A DNA stretch of 64,000 nt from Sceloporus undulatus (GCF_019175285.1 NC_056525.1:130773910-130837909); one strand, 5' to 3'; positions 33,601 to 41,874 are shown, numbered from the stretch's first letter. Made by a program: numbers and translations. Notes: generated by a model from the sequence alone, not told the origin.

Positions 33601-36600
33601 TCCTCCTGCCTTTAATAAGGCAGAAGGTTACTGGTTGAATTGGTAGGGAGAGTGATTAATACCTTTTTATAACAAGGCAGGTACCCAAACATGCCTGAAG
33701 GAGGCTTCTGGGGAGGGGGAGGCTCCCCTGGATCCTACTACAGTCGCCCCTCTGTTTTTGTGGATTTGAAGTCTGCAGTCTCGATTATTCATGGAGGGGT
33801 GAGCCCATTGGCTAAAGTCTCGATTTCTGCAATGCACTCTACATGGGGCTGTTAGAAAAAACTCTTTGTTATGGGTGATGTCTCTTGCTGACGGTGGTTC
33901 TGAACTGGTACCAACTGGAACAGATGCAGTCTTCTCTGGAACTCAGGAACAAAGTAACTTCAACACAGATTTTCACTCAAATGAGGGTTTATTGACTTTG
34001 TTGCTATTTACACACTCACAGGAGGCTACTATACACTGCTCCCTCGGGTTACGAAATTAATTCGTTCCGCGGCCGCTTTCGTAACCCGAAAAGCCTTCGT
34101 AAGCCGAAATGCCATAGGCGCTAATGGGGAAAAGCCGCGATTCCGTGCGAAAAAGCCGAAAAAAGCACCAAAAATTTTTTCGTAACCCGAAAAACATTCG
34201 TAACCCGGAACAATTATTTCCTATGGGATTTTTTCGTATCCCGGAAATTTCGTAACCTGGGTATTTCGTATCCCGAGGTACCACTGTACATCTATTCTCT
34301 TTCAGAGTCCATGCTAGGAAAAAAAAAACTTGAATATGACATCAGTCTTTGTTCTCTCAAAAGATCAACTTTCCCACCAAGTGGACACACTCTTTCCCAT
34401 GAAGTCACCATGTAACACAAAAGCATAACAATAACATAATTTTGTTTATATTTTGTCTCAGCCAATGTCCTTGAGCATGTGTTCTTCCAGGCCTAGGCTT
34501 TCTGGCCTTCAACAGGAACCATTTTAAACTTTAGTTAACCATTGACACATCTGAACATTTTCAATACAAACAGAAATATATTTTAACAGGGGCAACCCTT
34601 TTGCCATGTTCAGAAGCTGCAATTGGTCCAAAACATGGCAGCCAGATTGATGACTGGGAGTTCCAAGATTGATTCTATCACACCCATTCTAAAATCCCTT
34701 CACTGACTACCTATTAGCTTCTGGGCACAGTATAAGGTGTTGGTCATTACCTATAAAGCTGTCAGAACCGGGCCCACCAAAGTTTCATCCAAAAGTCAAG
34801 TTGTAGAACTAAGTCCAAACTAGAAACTTTATTGAATAAAAACAATGGTTTAAGTGCACAGTACAAGACATTATAGTCGGATCTAACATTAACAATTTGG
34901 CCATTTTATAATTATAATGAAAAACCCTCCCCACATCAACACCCATTGGCTAACAAATTCCCACAGAAAGCACAATTGACAACTTAATTACCCCCTGAGC
35001 CAACCTTCCCCCCAAATAGGATGTTTTGAGAACCACTGCATGGACAGTAGGTTCCCACCAAACATCCCCACAACAGCAAGATAGTAGTTTCTTGTTCCCA
35101 TCAGTATACAACTTTGAATTAAACCACCAAAATGCTTGTAACTTCAAAGGCCACATATTGATATCCATTCTAACAACCTTTTCCCATCTAGCTATCCCAT
35201 CAGACTGGCCTAACATTGTGATTGACCAAAAAGGTTGCAGCTCTTTCAAGGCTGAGAACTGCCAAAGCTATCCGTTGCCAAGGTTACCATTCCTCTACCT
35301 TTTCCTAAATATACCATTACATACATTCCAGATTAAATGTACCATTACATACATTCCAGATTCTTCTATATTTCCCAATCACAAATATGGAAGAATCCAA
35401 TCAACCAACAACAACTTATGGAAGAATCCCAATTTTACATGGCCTGGGTCCAGTTTACCTGAGGGAACGCCTCCTCCCATATAATCCTTCCCACACTCTC
35501 AGATCCTCAGGGAAGAATCTACTACAGTCAGAGAGAACTAGACTGGTAATTACTTTCCAGAGGATGTTTTCTGCTGCCACTCAAAAAATCTGGAATGATC
35601 TGCCAGACAAGATCCGCCAACTAACATCTTTGGAGGCCTTTAAGAAGGCAATAAAAACGGATGTCTTCCAGCGGGCCTTCCCAAACCGATCCCCTAATCT
35701 CACTCTCCACTTGCTTAAATTGTTCTCTTCGGACTGATTCGTTCTTGACTGATTTTATTGCCCATTGTTTGGGAATTGCTTTTAATGTTAATTTTAGGGG
35801 GGAGGGAGTGGGAATCTGGAGTCTAGTGTACTTTTATCTATCGTTTCTGTGCCTTTAATTTTATTGTTTTTCTCTTTATATATGGTGTAACCCGCCTTGA
35901 TCCAACATAGGGAGAGGCGGGTTATAAATAAATAATAATAATTATTATTATTATTATTATTATTATTAAACTTGCTGTTCAAGCCCCAGAGAAATGTCAG
36001 GGGTGGAAAGATAAAGCTGTGTGTCATCGGCGTACAGATGATAAGAAAAACCAAAAGAGCTGATAGGTTTTCCTAGGGACAATGTGTAGAGAGAAAACAA
36101 AAGGAGACCTAAAACAGATTCCCTGAGGAACTCCAACAGATAAGGGAACAGAGGACAAGGTCCGACCACCCGTGACCTCAGCAAAAGATCTGTCTGACAA
36201 ATAAGATCTAAACCAGTCAAGAACAGAGTCCGAGAACCCAAGGTCAAAAAGTATGTCAACTAGATGACCATAAGTCATCCAAAGGCCACAGACAAATCAA
36301 GAAGAATGAGAACAGAGTAAAGGTCATTAGCCTTGGCTCATAAAAGATCATCCAAGATCTTAGTGAGAGCCATCTGGAAACTGGATTGAAAGGGATCGAG
36401 AATGGAGTTAGCTTCAAAAGCTCAAGACAGCTAAACAGGGGAAGAGAAACTGAACAGGGGAAGTGTGCCTTCACTGGTTCTGCTGTAACTCTCAATGTGT
36501 TTGCTTTCTGTATTGGGGCTTGGGGGTCCTGTTCTACAGAGGCTCCATTATTTCCTGGAGGAGCATTCTCAGGGTTATTCAATTCTACTGTTCCTCAGAA

Positions 36601-39600
36601 TCCTAAAATTGCTATTTCCCCTTGCCTCATCAATCTGCTGCCTAAGTCTAATCAAATACAAGTAATTAATTTGTCTAACTCATTAAAATTATACAATTAA
36701 GTTAAACAATCTGGTTACAGCAAAATAATCATATCTTCACATAATCATCTATCACATTATTACTCTTTTTTTGTTATCATCCCTCTACCTTTTTCAAAAT
36801 TCTTTGTTTACAAATCTTGCTTTGAACTTCAAAATCTCAAAAACCCGTATTTATTATTCCAAAACCATATAGAATCCTGTGCATAAAATCTCAAAATAAT
36901 GTTTATTGTTCCAAAACTGTATGAAATCCAACCAGTATTCTGACAGTTACAATTGTTTAAATTTCACATGTTTCTTTCCAATTACAACTTTTGCATAAGG
37001 TGAGCATAGCTACACCATGACTTGAAGTAGAGTTATTGCATCTCAAAAGTTTTAAAGTATGTAAAGAATATGTAAGGGAATGTATGATTAAGTGGCCCAC
37101 ACATTTTAGTTATAACATAGAACTGGAAACCTGGGGGGAAATGAGGCAAAAAGTCTTGAAATTTACATTGGTGAACAATCTTAAAGAATCTTCTATAAAG
37201 ATGATGTTTAGGTGGCATCTGATACTGGGGAAATTATCAAAAAATGTGTAAAGGAATAGATAATTCCTGTTGGAAATGTACATCACAAATAAGAACATAT
37301 CATTTATGATGGACATATTGAGAAGCAAAAACAACTGGAAACAGATTCATACTTAATTTAAAAACAGGGTGTACTTAATTTAAAAAAAAATAGTGTTAAA
37401 GCTAGAATTTTACTTACCGGGAGAGGGCAGAACACTGAAGCTATATGAAAGCTGTAACAACATCTGGTTACCCAAACCCTAACTTCTGAATGCCTTGCCC
37501 CAGTATTTGCATGTGGATTTTAAATAGCATGGGGGAACAGACCCAAGCCTTGAGTACACTGCTGAACAGGAATCATCCAGCAAGGCCTTCTGGCTTTTCA
37601 GCCTCTAGGAAAGGATGGAGCCACTATAAAAGAATGCCTCCAAATCCCATTTCTCTAAGTCAGACCAAAAGACTACCATGTTTGATACTACTGAAACCCC
37701 CTTCAAAGGTCCAGGAGAACCAACAGTGGCATGTTCCTTTAATTGATTTCTGGAGAAGGTCATCATTAAGGCAACCAAAGCCATCTCTGTCTCATAACTA
37801 GGCCTGAAAACAGAGTAAAATGAGTATAGATTATCTGTTTAATCAAGGATTCCTTGAAACTGGGAGGCCACAACATGTTCCAGAATGTTTCTGTTACCTT
37901 ACTCAAAAATGGAATATTGGACATTGGCCAATAGTTATCCATTATACAGATAATGGAAAGGTTTTTTGAATGGAAACTTTGTGAAAGATACTTGAGAAGA
38001 GTTCTAAACATCTGCAGTCAGAGAAATGTGGGAAATAAGCTGGGAAGGGTCTGGAGGGAGGCGGTACTTGTAGTGATTATTACGTTTGTTATTTTGAATT
38101 TTTTACTATTTGTTCATTTTTTCATCTTTTTGTATTCAATTTTAATTAAAAAGCAAATTTCATTATTTAAAAAAGTTTGATTAATACAAAAAAGAACAAA
38201 AACAATAACATAAACAAACAGCAAAAAAAATCAAAATGACAATCTTAGGTAGGTCTCTTACATATCCATAAATTTTTTGTTAAATTCCTTTGCCAGTTTT
38301 AATTAATGCAATGGATAAAAGAATTGGGATTGTCTGAAATAGGTGCATTATCAAAAAATGAACTATCCCCGATGAAAGGCAAGAGTGAAATCTGTCCTGG
38401 AATCACTGACCCTTCTCTACTTTCTCCTCCACTCAGGTGTTAGTGTGAGCACAAACAGTTATGCCTGCTGGAATCTTGTAAATTATTTGGCATTGTTTTC
38501 CTTGCTTCATCCTTCAAATCCTTTGTTAGAGGCCCCTAAGTTTTACCCTTGACTTATCCATGGGTCAGATCAAAATCCATAATTTTGGCTTCAAAACCTG
38601 CCGTCGACTCATACATGAGATCAACTTATAGTCGAGTATATATGGTAGTTTATGAATTTCTTTCTCCTTAGTTATAATCCTATCTCTTTCCTTCAATTCC
38701 ATTATCAAGCTATTTGCCTTTTCTTTCCAAATTCTATAAGCTCACCATCTCCTTGACTTATTCAGGAATTCAAAATTCCTTTGCTTTACAAAATTCTATT
38801 TTTTCTTCATTTCCAGTGTCATCAACAATGTTCCTTGCTTTTGTAATATTTTTATCAGTTTCACAATTGTATTTTAGATGGGAATTTCACTGTGACGCCC
38901 CTTTTATCTCCAGGTTGGAGGCAGGGCAGCCTCACCGGCAACCCTGTGGCCCCAATCCAGAGTTTTTCAGTGGCGCAGAAAAGGGGTGTCCTTGGGGCTT
39001 CATGCCCCTGGACACCCCGGGAGCCGCAGCCATGGGAGAAAGGGGCTACCTGGCCCCTTTCTCCCTAGCATCGTTCCCGCAGCTGTTTAGTTGCTGCGGG
39101 AATGATGTGGCGCCCAAAAAGAGCTCCATTTCAGAGCTACTTCCTGCACCGCCTCCAAGCGGCCTGGGGAGCATGGAGACATCACGCACGTGTCCTTTGG
39201 ACGCAGCGCTGTGTGACGTCATGGCAGCCCCCATGTGGATGGGAGGCCGCTATGATGATGCTGCCACCACGTACTAATGTTGCGGGGCATGCAGATACTC
39301 AGCCCCTACGCAACCCTAGTATATGGCCAGGCCGGCGCAAAGCCTATGTCTTCTTCCTTTAATTTTTTCCATCATTTTTTTCATATTCCTTGTATTTTTC
39401 TTTCTCATTAAGTTTTTAAAAATAAAAACATATTTTATCACATCTTTCCTAGCATCCCAGACTGAGTCTCCTCTCCCGCCCCGCTTTATCTAAATTCAAT
39501 TCAAAACATCCTTTAAACTTTTCCTTGTAATCCATAAGTACCTTTTCTTTTTTACAAATTCTCCACCTAGGTGTACTAACATTCCCCTTTAATGACATTA

Positions 39601-41274
39601 TGGTCAGATAAAGTCCTGTTCAAAATATCAACTTTCCCTATCTTAGTTGTTACTGATTTAGAAATCATGACTGATGCATATCAGAGGGGGGAAATGAATC
39701 CTTTCTTATTCTCTTTTACTTTCCAGGCATCTACTAGAAAATTATTTTGCCAATTTACCCTGATTTTTCTTAATTTTCTTTCCCTTATTGTCTATCCAAT
39801 TTTGGCTCTTACTATCCCATTAAAATCTCCTGAAATACACCAATTCTCATATTGTAAATTTTTTTACTTTTAGTTTTTTATAAAATGTATTTTTTTCTTT
39901 CTTTCAGAGAAGCAGATACTTCAATTACCAACATCTTAAAATTGTTAATAGTAATTCCTACACATAGAATCATAGAGTTAGAAGAGACCACAAGGGTCAT
40001 CCAGTTCAACTCCCTGCCATGCAGTCATAGCATTCCTGAAAGATGGCCATCCAGTCTCTGTTTAAAAACCTCCAAAGAAGGAGATTCCACCATACTGGGT
40101 GGAGCGCATCCCACTGTCAAAAACCTAATGTTTAGGTGGAATCTCTTTTCCTGTAGTTTGACTCCATTGACAGTGGTATGCTTTTTGTGGTTTATTTATT
40201 GACATAGATAAAATATATTGTAATTGTTTATGTTTTTATGCATTAGTGTTTTAATAAAATGCATCTAAAGTACATATATATAGAGAGAGAGTATAGTTCC
40301 TTATCAGTTTCTGAGTCCAGAAGTTAGAGTAGTTAAAAATTATTGGGGTGTATTTCTAAAGATTACAATTAGCAGGGTTTCCCATTGTCTACACATTATG
40401 TGAGTGCCATTAAAAATCACACAAGAGTGAGAGAGAATGAAATATATCGCACGGCATCCAGTCTCAAATCAGGTCTTTAAAATCATCACCTATTATACTG
40501 GGGTCTTTAAGCATATTAAATAGTTCTCATAGGAGGTTCTCTCACAGAGAACATAATTTCATTGACAAATATTAGGAGGACATAATTTAATCCATGAAGC
40601 TTTGAAATGGGTGTAGAACATTTTTTTAAAGACCATCAGTGTCTTAAATGGGACAGTGTCATATGTCTATTGCAAAACGGGGAAGAAATGAAACTTGACA
40701 ACTGGACCACAACTTTCTATAGTCAAACAAAAATAAGTATGGGAATTCTGTTCCAAAAATAAAAGAGGCTTCAATGAATGTTGTCCGCAGATGCCATGAG
40801 GCTCCACTACCCTCTTGCTTTTTATATCATACATTGTCCACTTAATTGTTGGTTTTCTCTTCACAGGTCAGAGCAAGAGAGCAAGAACAGCTACAAGAAA
40901 AGGAGTTCAGCAGGACTATCAAAAGAATAGAAACAGCTGTGGACCTGAAACTATCTTATCTTAAATGCCATAATTATGCTTGCAAAATCAAGAAAATGCA
41001 TGGTCCATACAGACTTGTATTTAAAGGGAAATCTTTAAAGGGCCACAAAATGGATTCCATCAAGTCAGCAGCAACCAATAAAGCTATTACAAGAGGAATC
41101 ACTGCAGAGGATGTGATAACTGATCTGAGGAAGCAAGAAGCAAGGCTGAAGGCAGAGCTGAAACAACAACAAGAAGAAAGCAGGGACAAGCTTCATGAAG
41201 CTGTGAAAAAGTTTAGTCACATGCTTTTCATTCCACCCATGAGAAGACAAAAGCAAGAGATAAAGATACTGTAG
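13717..41274 (+). CDS. TEDC1: TEDC1, complete nine-exon coding gene (467 codons)
   Basis: Tubulin epsilon and delta complex protein 1 (formerly C14orf80) works with TEDC2 and delta- and epsilon-tubulin at centrioles and is needed for stable triplet microtubules. Proposed coding exons: 13717-13839, 17027-17105, 21926-22128, 24309-24341, 24680-24847, 26123-26221, 30523-30609, 31626-31829 and 40867-41274 (TAG 41272-41274). All have AG/GT borders, and phases match throughout. Matches to the recalled mammalian protein: AALSRSL...[12 protein letters not shown] in exon 1; LWxLLxxxL-like WKLLYTLL in exon 2; [20 protein letters not shown] and SWLL in exon 3; [13 protein letters not shown] and [10 protein letters not shown] in exon 5; HLYTFG, HFSVTE in exon 6; [11 protein letters not shown] and VYWHWM in exon 7. 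Exons 8-9 are charged and coiled-coil-like. The ATG at 13717 has a better context (GTCCATGG) than the in-frame one at 13705. No splice evidence is available here. Confidence 0.9.
14150..14352. mobile_element. Palindromic MITE in TEDC1 intron 1 (GATTA-type, copy 1)
   Basis: The left arm GCTATTCCACTTTTAACCGC ... GCCTCCTGTTGCATTCTGGG is mirrored by CCCAGAATGCAACAGGAGGC ... AAAAGTGGAATAGC. The loop is near 14250. It is the same family as 15336-15555. Confidence 0.75.
14437..14985 (+). mobile_element. CR1 LINE 3' end
   Basis: It encodes the last part of CR1 ORF2 ([50 protein letters not shown]) followed by the terminal GGGTTGGACTGGGTGGCTCT region. It is relatively well kept. Confidence 0.92.
15336..15555. 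mobile_element. Palindromic MITE (copy 2)
   Basis: The arms GAGATTACCACACTACACT ... TGCCTCCTGTTGCATCCTGG and CCAGAATGCAACAGGAGGC ... AAAAGTGGAATAGC ... TTTGTGGTAAT are inverted around about 15450. The left end ATTACCACA matches the complement of the right end. Confidence 0.75.
15955..16290 (-). mobile_element. Retroelement-like fragment, unclassified
   Basis: The words GAGTCATGTCTTCTCACGAT and GTGGCCAAAGTATGACAG belong to a dispersed vertebrate repeat that I recognise but cannot place with certainty. No coding frame is kept. Confidence 0.4.
17027..17105 (+). CDS. TEDC1: TEDC1 coding exon 2
   Basis: The acceptor is TTTTCTAAACAG. It reads [16 protein letters not shown], matching the mammalian LWxLL helix. 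The end is placed at ATAG/GTTGCA, with one base carried to the next exon. The donor is weak, so the 3' border is the less certain part. Confidence 0.8.
17175..18367. mobile_element. DNA transposon with long inverted ends (about 1.2 kb)
   Basis: The left end TAGTATTAAGTCACTACTTC runs into GTGACAGGTGACCCC, and CCCTTTGAGGGAATTTTTGG. The right end, on the minus strand, reads TAGTATTAAGTACCTACTTC, GTGGCAGGTAGCCC and CCCTCTGAAGGACTTTTGG. The arms match imperfectly for well over 200 bases. A second tandem-like block within the left arm repeats the words TCTCCCCTAGATTCTGAGGA (17307 and 17453). No transposase is visible. It lies 70 bases past TEDC1 exon 2. Confidence 0.7.
18377..18592 (-). mobile_element. 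tRNA-derived SINE, antisense
   Basis: On the minus strand it reads from a GGTATAGTGGTTTGAAC head through the GGTTCAAATCC box to the CTCTGAGG ... AGAAAACCCTGTCTC body and the GACTTATGG-like tail. It is typical of the common SINE of this genome. Confidence 0.75.
20892..21233 (+). mobile_element. Squamate (Sauria/ACA-type) tRNA SINE
   Basis: It begins GACGCAGTGGCTCAGTGGTT and carries CTGCCAACCTAGCAGTTTGA, GGGAAGGTAACAGTGT and CATGACCATGGAGTTGTCTT, ending GGGGAAACCTTTACCTTT. This is a full-length, moderately diverged copy. The 3' end type is known to be shared with BovB LINEs, which also occur in this window. Confidence 0.8.
21926..22128 (+). CDS. TEDC1: TEDC1 coding exon 3
   Basis: The acceptor is TTCCTATTTAG and the donor is GTAAGT. 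It reads [16 protein letters not shown], then [20 protein letters not shown], which aligns closely with mammalian TEDC1 over more than 50 residues. It ends in phase 0 after VVCM. Confidence 0.93.
22579..22690. mobile_element. Tigger/pogo-like end fragment
   Basis: TAGTAGGCCCTTGGTATCCA followed by GGCTCCAGGACCC resembles the end of TA-target Tigger-type elements. The copy is short and one-sided. Confidence 0.4.
22845..23168. mobile_element. hAT-like MITE with 8-base target duplication
   Basis: The ends CAGTGGTTCACAACC and GGTTGGGAACACCTG form an inverted repeat. They are flanked by CTTTAGGG (22837-22844) and CTTTAGGA (23169-23176), a 7/8 match expected of a hAT target duplication. The interior is AT-rich and non-coding. 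Confidence 0.8.
23230..23746. mobile_element. Foldback element with about 240-base arms
   Basis: The left arm 23230-23470 and right arm 23505-23746 are inverted copies. Examples are GAAAGAAGTTGTAGC/GCTACAACTTCTTTC, AAATGCAAAACTTGTG/CACAAGTTTTGCATTT, and AACTATGGTTGT/ACAACCATAGTT. The loop is about 34 bases. No open frame of note is present. Confidence 0.8.
24309..24341 (+). CDS. TEDC1: TEDC1 coding exon 4 (33-base microexon, tentative)
   Basis: It sits between TTTTTCCAG and GTAAGT. It reads [11 protein letters not shown] and links phase 0 to phase 0. A tandem CAGCAG acceptor could remove the first codon. Its sequence is not clearly conserved, so it rests on splice sites and phase. Skipping it would keep the frame. 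Confidence 0.5.
24562..24599. repeat. (CA)n microsatellite
   Basis: About 19 perfect AC units lie 80 bases before TEDC1 exon 5. Confidence 0.95.
24680..24847 (+). CDS. TEDC1: TEDC1 coding exon 5
   Basis: The acceptor is CTCCTAATATTAG and the donor is GTAATT. It encodes 56 residues including [16 protein letters not shown] and [11 protein letters not shown], the best-conserved centre of the protein. Confidence 0.93.
24940..25075. mobile_element. hAT-type MITE remnant
   Basis: GGGCAAATTGTAGGCCC, GTTGTTGGACTGCAAGTC and GATGGGAGTTGCAGTTGAAG are the paired words of a common short hAT-derived repeat. It lacks a clear target duplication. Confidence 0.5.
25262..25905 (+). mobile_element. CR1 LINE 3' end (well preserved)
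   Basis: It encodes [40 protein letters not shown] and [19 protein letters not shown], then [12 protein letters not shown] and [15 protein letters not shown], ending in the ATTCTATGATTCTA tail. It is the best CR1 end in the window. Confidence 0.95.
26123..26221 (+). CDS. TEDC1: TEDC1 coding exon 6
   Basis: The acceptor is TTTCTGTTCCAG and the donor is GTAATC. It encodes 33 residues, [20 protein letters not shown] and onward to DSYKQ, matching the mammalian HLYTxGCH...LSHLSVTE block. Confidence 0.93.
26500..26985 (+). mobile_element. CR1 ORF2 fragment, internally deleted
   Basis: Traces of [20 protein letters not shown] (early reverse transcriptase region) are followed directly by [11 protein letters not shown]-type words, so the middle of the RT domain is missing. 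Decayed later ORF2 sequence runs to about 26985. Confidence 0.7.
27070..28200 (+). mobile_element. DIRS-like retroelement fossil, gag-side fragment
   Basis: It shares its opening words (TTTGTGGTCTCTGT) with the fragment at 41913. A region near 27470-27580 encodes a zinc-knuckle-like [14 protein letters not shown] segment followed by a basic stretch, then Ser/Pro-rich sequence. The copy is broken in several places and lacks any pol. Assignment to DIRS rather than gypsy is from memory of such gag sequences. Confidence 0.5.
28203..28515 (+). mobile_element. CR1 3' fragment
   Basis: It reads [38 protein letters not shown] and [12 protein letters not shown]. It is truncated at about 28510, where gypsy-type sequence begins. 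Confidence 0.85.
28560..29400 (+). mobile_element. Ty3/gypsy retrotransposon fossil (end of RNase H plus integrase part)
   Basis: [12 protein letters not shown] near 28755 is the usual end of the gypsy RNase H. The integrase zinc-binding region (SCPVCVVTK near 29142) is followed by KPHGLL and an MDFIADLPE-like catalytic-domain start. LTRs are not seen. It is a fragment with several breaks, and looks old. Confidence 0.75.
29484..29745. mobile_element. TA-target MITE (Tigger/mariner-like), copy 1
   Basis: The ends CAGTGGTGCCTCGGGTTACG and the complement (GTACCACTG) are flanked by TA on both sides. Inside are many repeats of CGTAACCCG. The 262-base copy is related to 34034-34286. No transposase is present. 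Confidence 0.8.
30022..30110 (-). mobile_element. LINE 3' tail fragment
   Basis: The words TTTATATTTTGCCTTTCTCC and AGTATGGGCCCCAAAGCA resemble the antisense 3' tail of L2/CR1-type LINEs. It is short. Confidence 0.4.
30523..30609 (+). CDS. TEDC1: TEDC1 coding exon 7
   Basis: The acceptor is TTTCCCACCCCCAG and the donor is GTATGT. It encodes [19 protein letters not shown] and PVYWHWM, matching the mammalian NARLEAALEWRR...VFWQWM block. Phase 0 at both ends. Confidence 0.92.
30961..31250 (-). mobile_element. CR1 3' end, antisense
   Basis: On the minus strand it reads [19 protein letters not shown] and [20 protein letters not shown], ending in the CR1 tail. The 5' cut is near 31250. Confidence 0.92.
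31626..31829 (+). CDS. TEDC1: TEDC1 coding exon 8
   Basis: The acceptor is CTATCTTACAG and the donor is GTAACA. It encodes 68 residues, starting [10 protein letters not shown] (mammalian DTVLDTC...PET) and ending in a heptad-like [16 protein letters not shown]-type coiled-coil stretch. Phase 0 at both ends. Confidence 0.9.
32118..32480 (-). repeat. A-rich LINE-tail-like stretch
   Basis: ATTTATAGCCCATCC and GGGTGGGTTACAACA are the antisense form of an L2-like 3' tail. They are followed by about 300 bases of ATACAATA-type low-complexity sequence. Confidence 0.45.
32690..32920 (+). repeat. Imperfect direct repeat (two units of roughly 115 bases)
   Basis: The unit at about 32700 (GCTGCCCATTGTTAGTGCTG, G run, CTCCAGGTCTGACTCTCTCT, CAAGCTGATGGA) recurs at about 32835 (GCTGGCCCTTGTTGGTGCTT, G run, TTCCAGGTCTGACTTCCTCT, CAAGCTGGTGGA). 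No gene or known element is recognised. Confidence 0.6.
33737..33849. mobile_element. Tigger/pogo-like fragment
   Basis: It starts TACAGTCGCCCCTCTGTTTT and continues with TGGATTTGAAGTCTGC. It has one end only and is interrupted at 33850 by a solo LTR. Confidence 0.45.
33850..34588 (-). mobile_element. Solo LTR fossil, family A copy 1, with nested TA MITE
   Basis: It runs TGTTAG...TTAACA between two copies of GGGGC (33845-33849 and 34589-34593), a 5-base target duplication typical of LTR elements. Antisense polyadenylation-type words lie near 33990. About a third of its length is the TA MITE at 34034-34286. No internal retroviral genes adjoin it. It is probably moderately old. Confidence 0.75.
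34034..34286. mobile_element. TA-target MITE (Tigger/mariner-like), copy 2
   Basis: It is bounded by TA on both sides. It starts CACTGCTCCCTCGGGTTACG, ends GAGGTACCACTG, and is rich in CGTAACCCG inside. It sits inside a solo LTR, so it is younger than the LTR. Confidence 0.8.
34594..34759 (+). mobile_element. L2 LINE ORF2 C-terminal part, left of an insertion
   Basis: It encodes [17 protein letters not shown] and [13 protein letters not shown] plus KVLVITYKA, the usual L2 C-terminal motif set. It resumes at 35432 with [13 protein letters not shown]. Confidence 0.85.
34760..35431 (-). mobile_element. LTR-like insertion inside L2
   Basis: On the minus strand it runs TGGGATTC...GGTTCTGACA with an AATAAA near its 3' part (34829-34840 region), so it has TG...CA ends and a poly(A) signal. 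It splits the L2 reading [14 protein letters not shown] could not see a clean target duplication. It looks like an old solo LTR. Confidence 0.55.
35432..35970 (+). mobile_element. L2 LINE 3' end with ATTATT tail
   Basis: It reads [40 protein letters not shown] and [13 protein letters not shown], then a 3' UTR ending GGGAGAGGCGGGTTATAAAT and an ATT/AAT microsatellite. Confidence 0.88.
35985..36425 (-). mobile_element. L2 LINE reverse-transcriptase fragment
   Basis: The minus strand encodes [29 protein letters not shown] and [14 protein letters not shown] (the catalytic YADD is kept). Frame breaks lie between the pieces. It sits tail-to-head with the preceding + strand L2. Confidence 0.88.
37030..37390 (+). 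mobile_element. L1 LINE ORF2 C-terminal fragment
   Basis: It encodes [20 protein letters not shown] and [14 protein letters not shown], then decayed sequence. This is the same region as the L1 copies at 55.4-56.6 kb and 61.6-62.5 kb. Confidence 0.75.
37480..37960 (-). mobile_element. L2 LINE fragment, antisense
   Basis: GAGGCCACAACATGTTCC, TTACTCAAAAATGGAATATT and GGACATTGGCCAATAG are the complement of a conserved L2 reverse-transcriptase stretch. The copy is heavily decayed. Confidence 0.6.
38547..38646. mobile_element. Short MITE (TATACTCGACTATAAGTTGA type)
   Basis: The right end reads, in complement, TATACTCGACTATAAGTTGA, followed by CATGTATGAGTCGACGGCAG and CCATAATTTTGGCTTC-like words in complement. 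A related fragment without its end lies at 22442-22520. Confidence 0.5.
38893..39345. mobile_element. GC-rich MITE-like element
   Basis: This GC-rich island in AT-rich intron shares blocks such as AAAGGGGTGTCCTTGGGGCT and GAAAGGGGC...CCCCTTTCTCC with the MITEs at 6324 and 7650. The ends are not resolved. Confidence 0.5.
39964..40180 (-). mobile_element. CR1 3' end, antisense, short
   Basis: It begins with the CR1 terminal words AGAATCATAGAGTTAGAAGA and continues through CCTCCAAAGAAGGAGATTCC to AATGTTTAGGTGGAATCTC. It carries a small internal deletion. Confidence 0.85.
40867..41274 (+). CDS. TEDC1: TEDC1 terminal coding exon 9
   Basis: The acceptor is TTTTCTCTTCACAG. It encodes 135 residues and [13 protein letters not shown] and [20 protein letters not shown] match the mammalian PHRLV...LQAAEVIRTL--KEACLKKAL block. 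The end is a Lys/Glu/Gln-rich coiled coil and [17 protein letters not shown]. Confidence 0.92.
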   Translation, partial: VRAREQEQLQEKEFSRTIKRIETAVDLKLSYLKCHNYACKIKKMHGPYRLVFKGKSLKGHKMDSIKSAATNKAITRGITAEDVITDLRKQEARLKAELKQQQEESRDKLHEAVKKFSHMLFIPPMRRQKQEIKIL

Positions 41275-41697
41275 AAATGGTGGCAAGTTTTGCTAACTTT
41301 GAAAGTACCATTTGGAACCATGCATCAGGCTCTTGATGTTCCCTTCTTTTGGGGATTGTTATTATATTTATATTATATTAATTTCTGTGCATCTTTTCAT
41401 GTCCCATGAGCAGACTTGAACCATTTCGACCAGTTTGTGGCTGATTTTTAATTGCCGGGGGGGGGGGGGGAGAATGAAGGAACAATCTGCTTATTTTGGG
41501 TGTACTTAGGGCAGTTTGGGTGTACAAAAATCACCTGGAAAATGATGGAGGTCTGATGATGATAGGGGAGTGGCAGGAAGCTTCAGAGGAAACAAAAAAG
41601 TGGGGATCAGGATCTGAAGGCAGACTGAACTTTCCCCACCCTTCTAGAATATATTTTTAATATTCTGAACAGGGCTTTAAATGTAGCAGTAAATATA

Positions 41698-41703
41698 AAT
41701 AAA
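41698..41703 (+). promoter_or_regulatory. Poly(A) signal AATAAA for TEDC1
   Basis: It lies about 424 bases after the TEDC1 stop codon, which would give a short 3' UTR containing a run of about 13 G near 41458. Confidence 0.7.
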
Positions 41704-41874
41704 TGTTAGCAACTGTCTGTACTTGAAAGTCCTTCTCCCTTTAATTTTTTATCTGTTTTGATGTGTGGGTGCTATTATTGGGTTTCAGTTTAGCTAAAGT
41801 GAATGTGAAGCTATAGTAAATTAGCACATTAACTGTAGAGAGAAGATGTAAATCTTCAAGTAGTGAGCAAGCTA

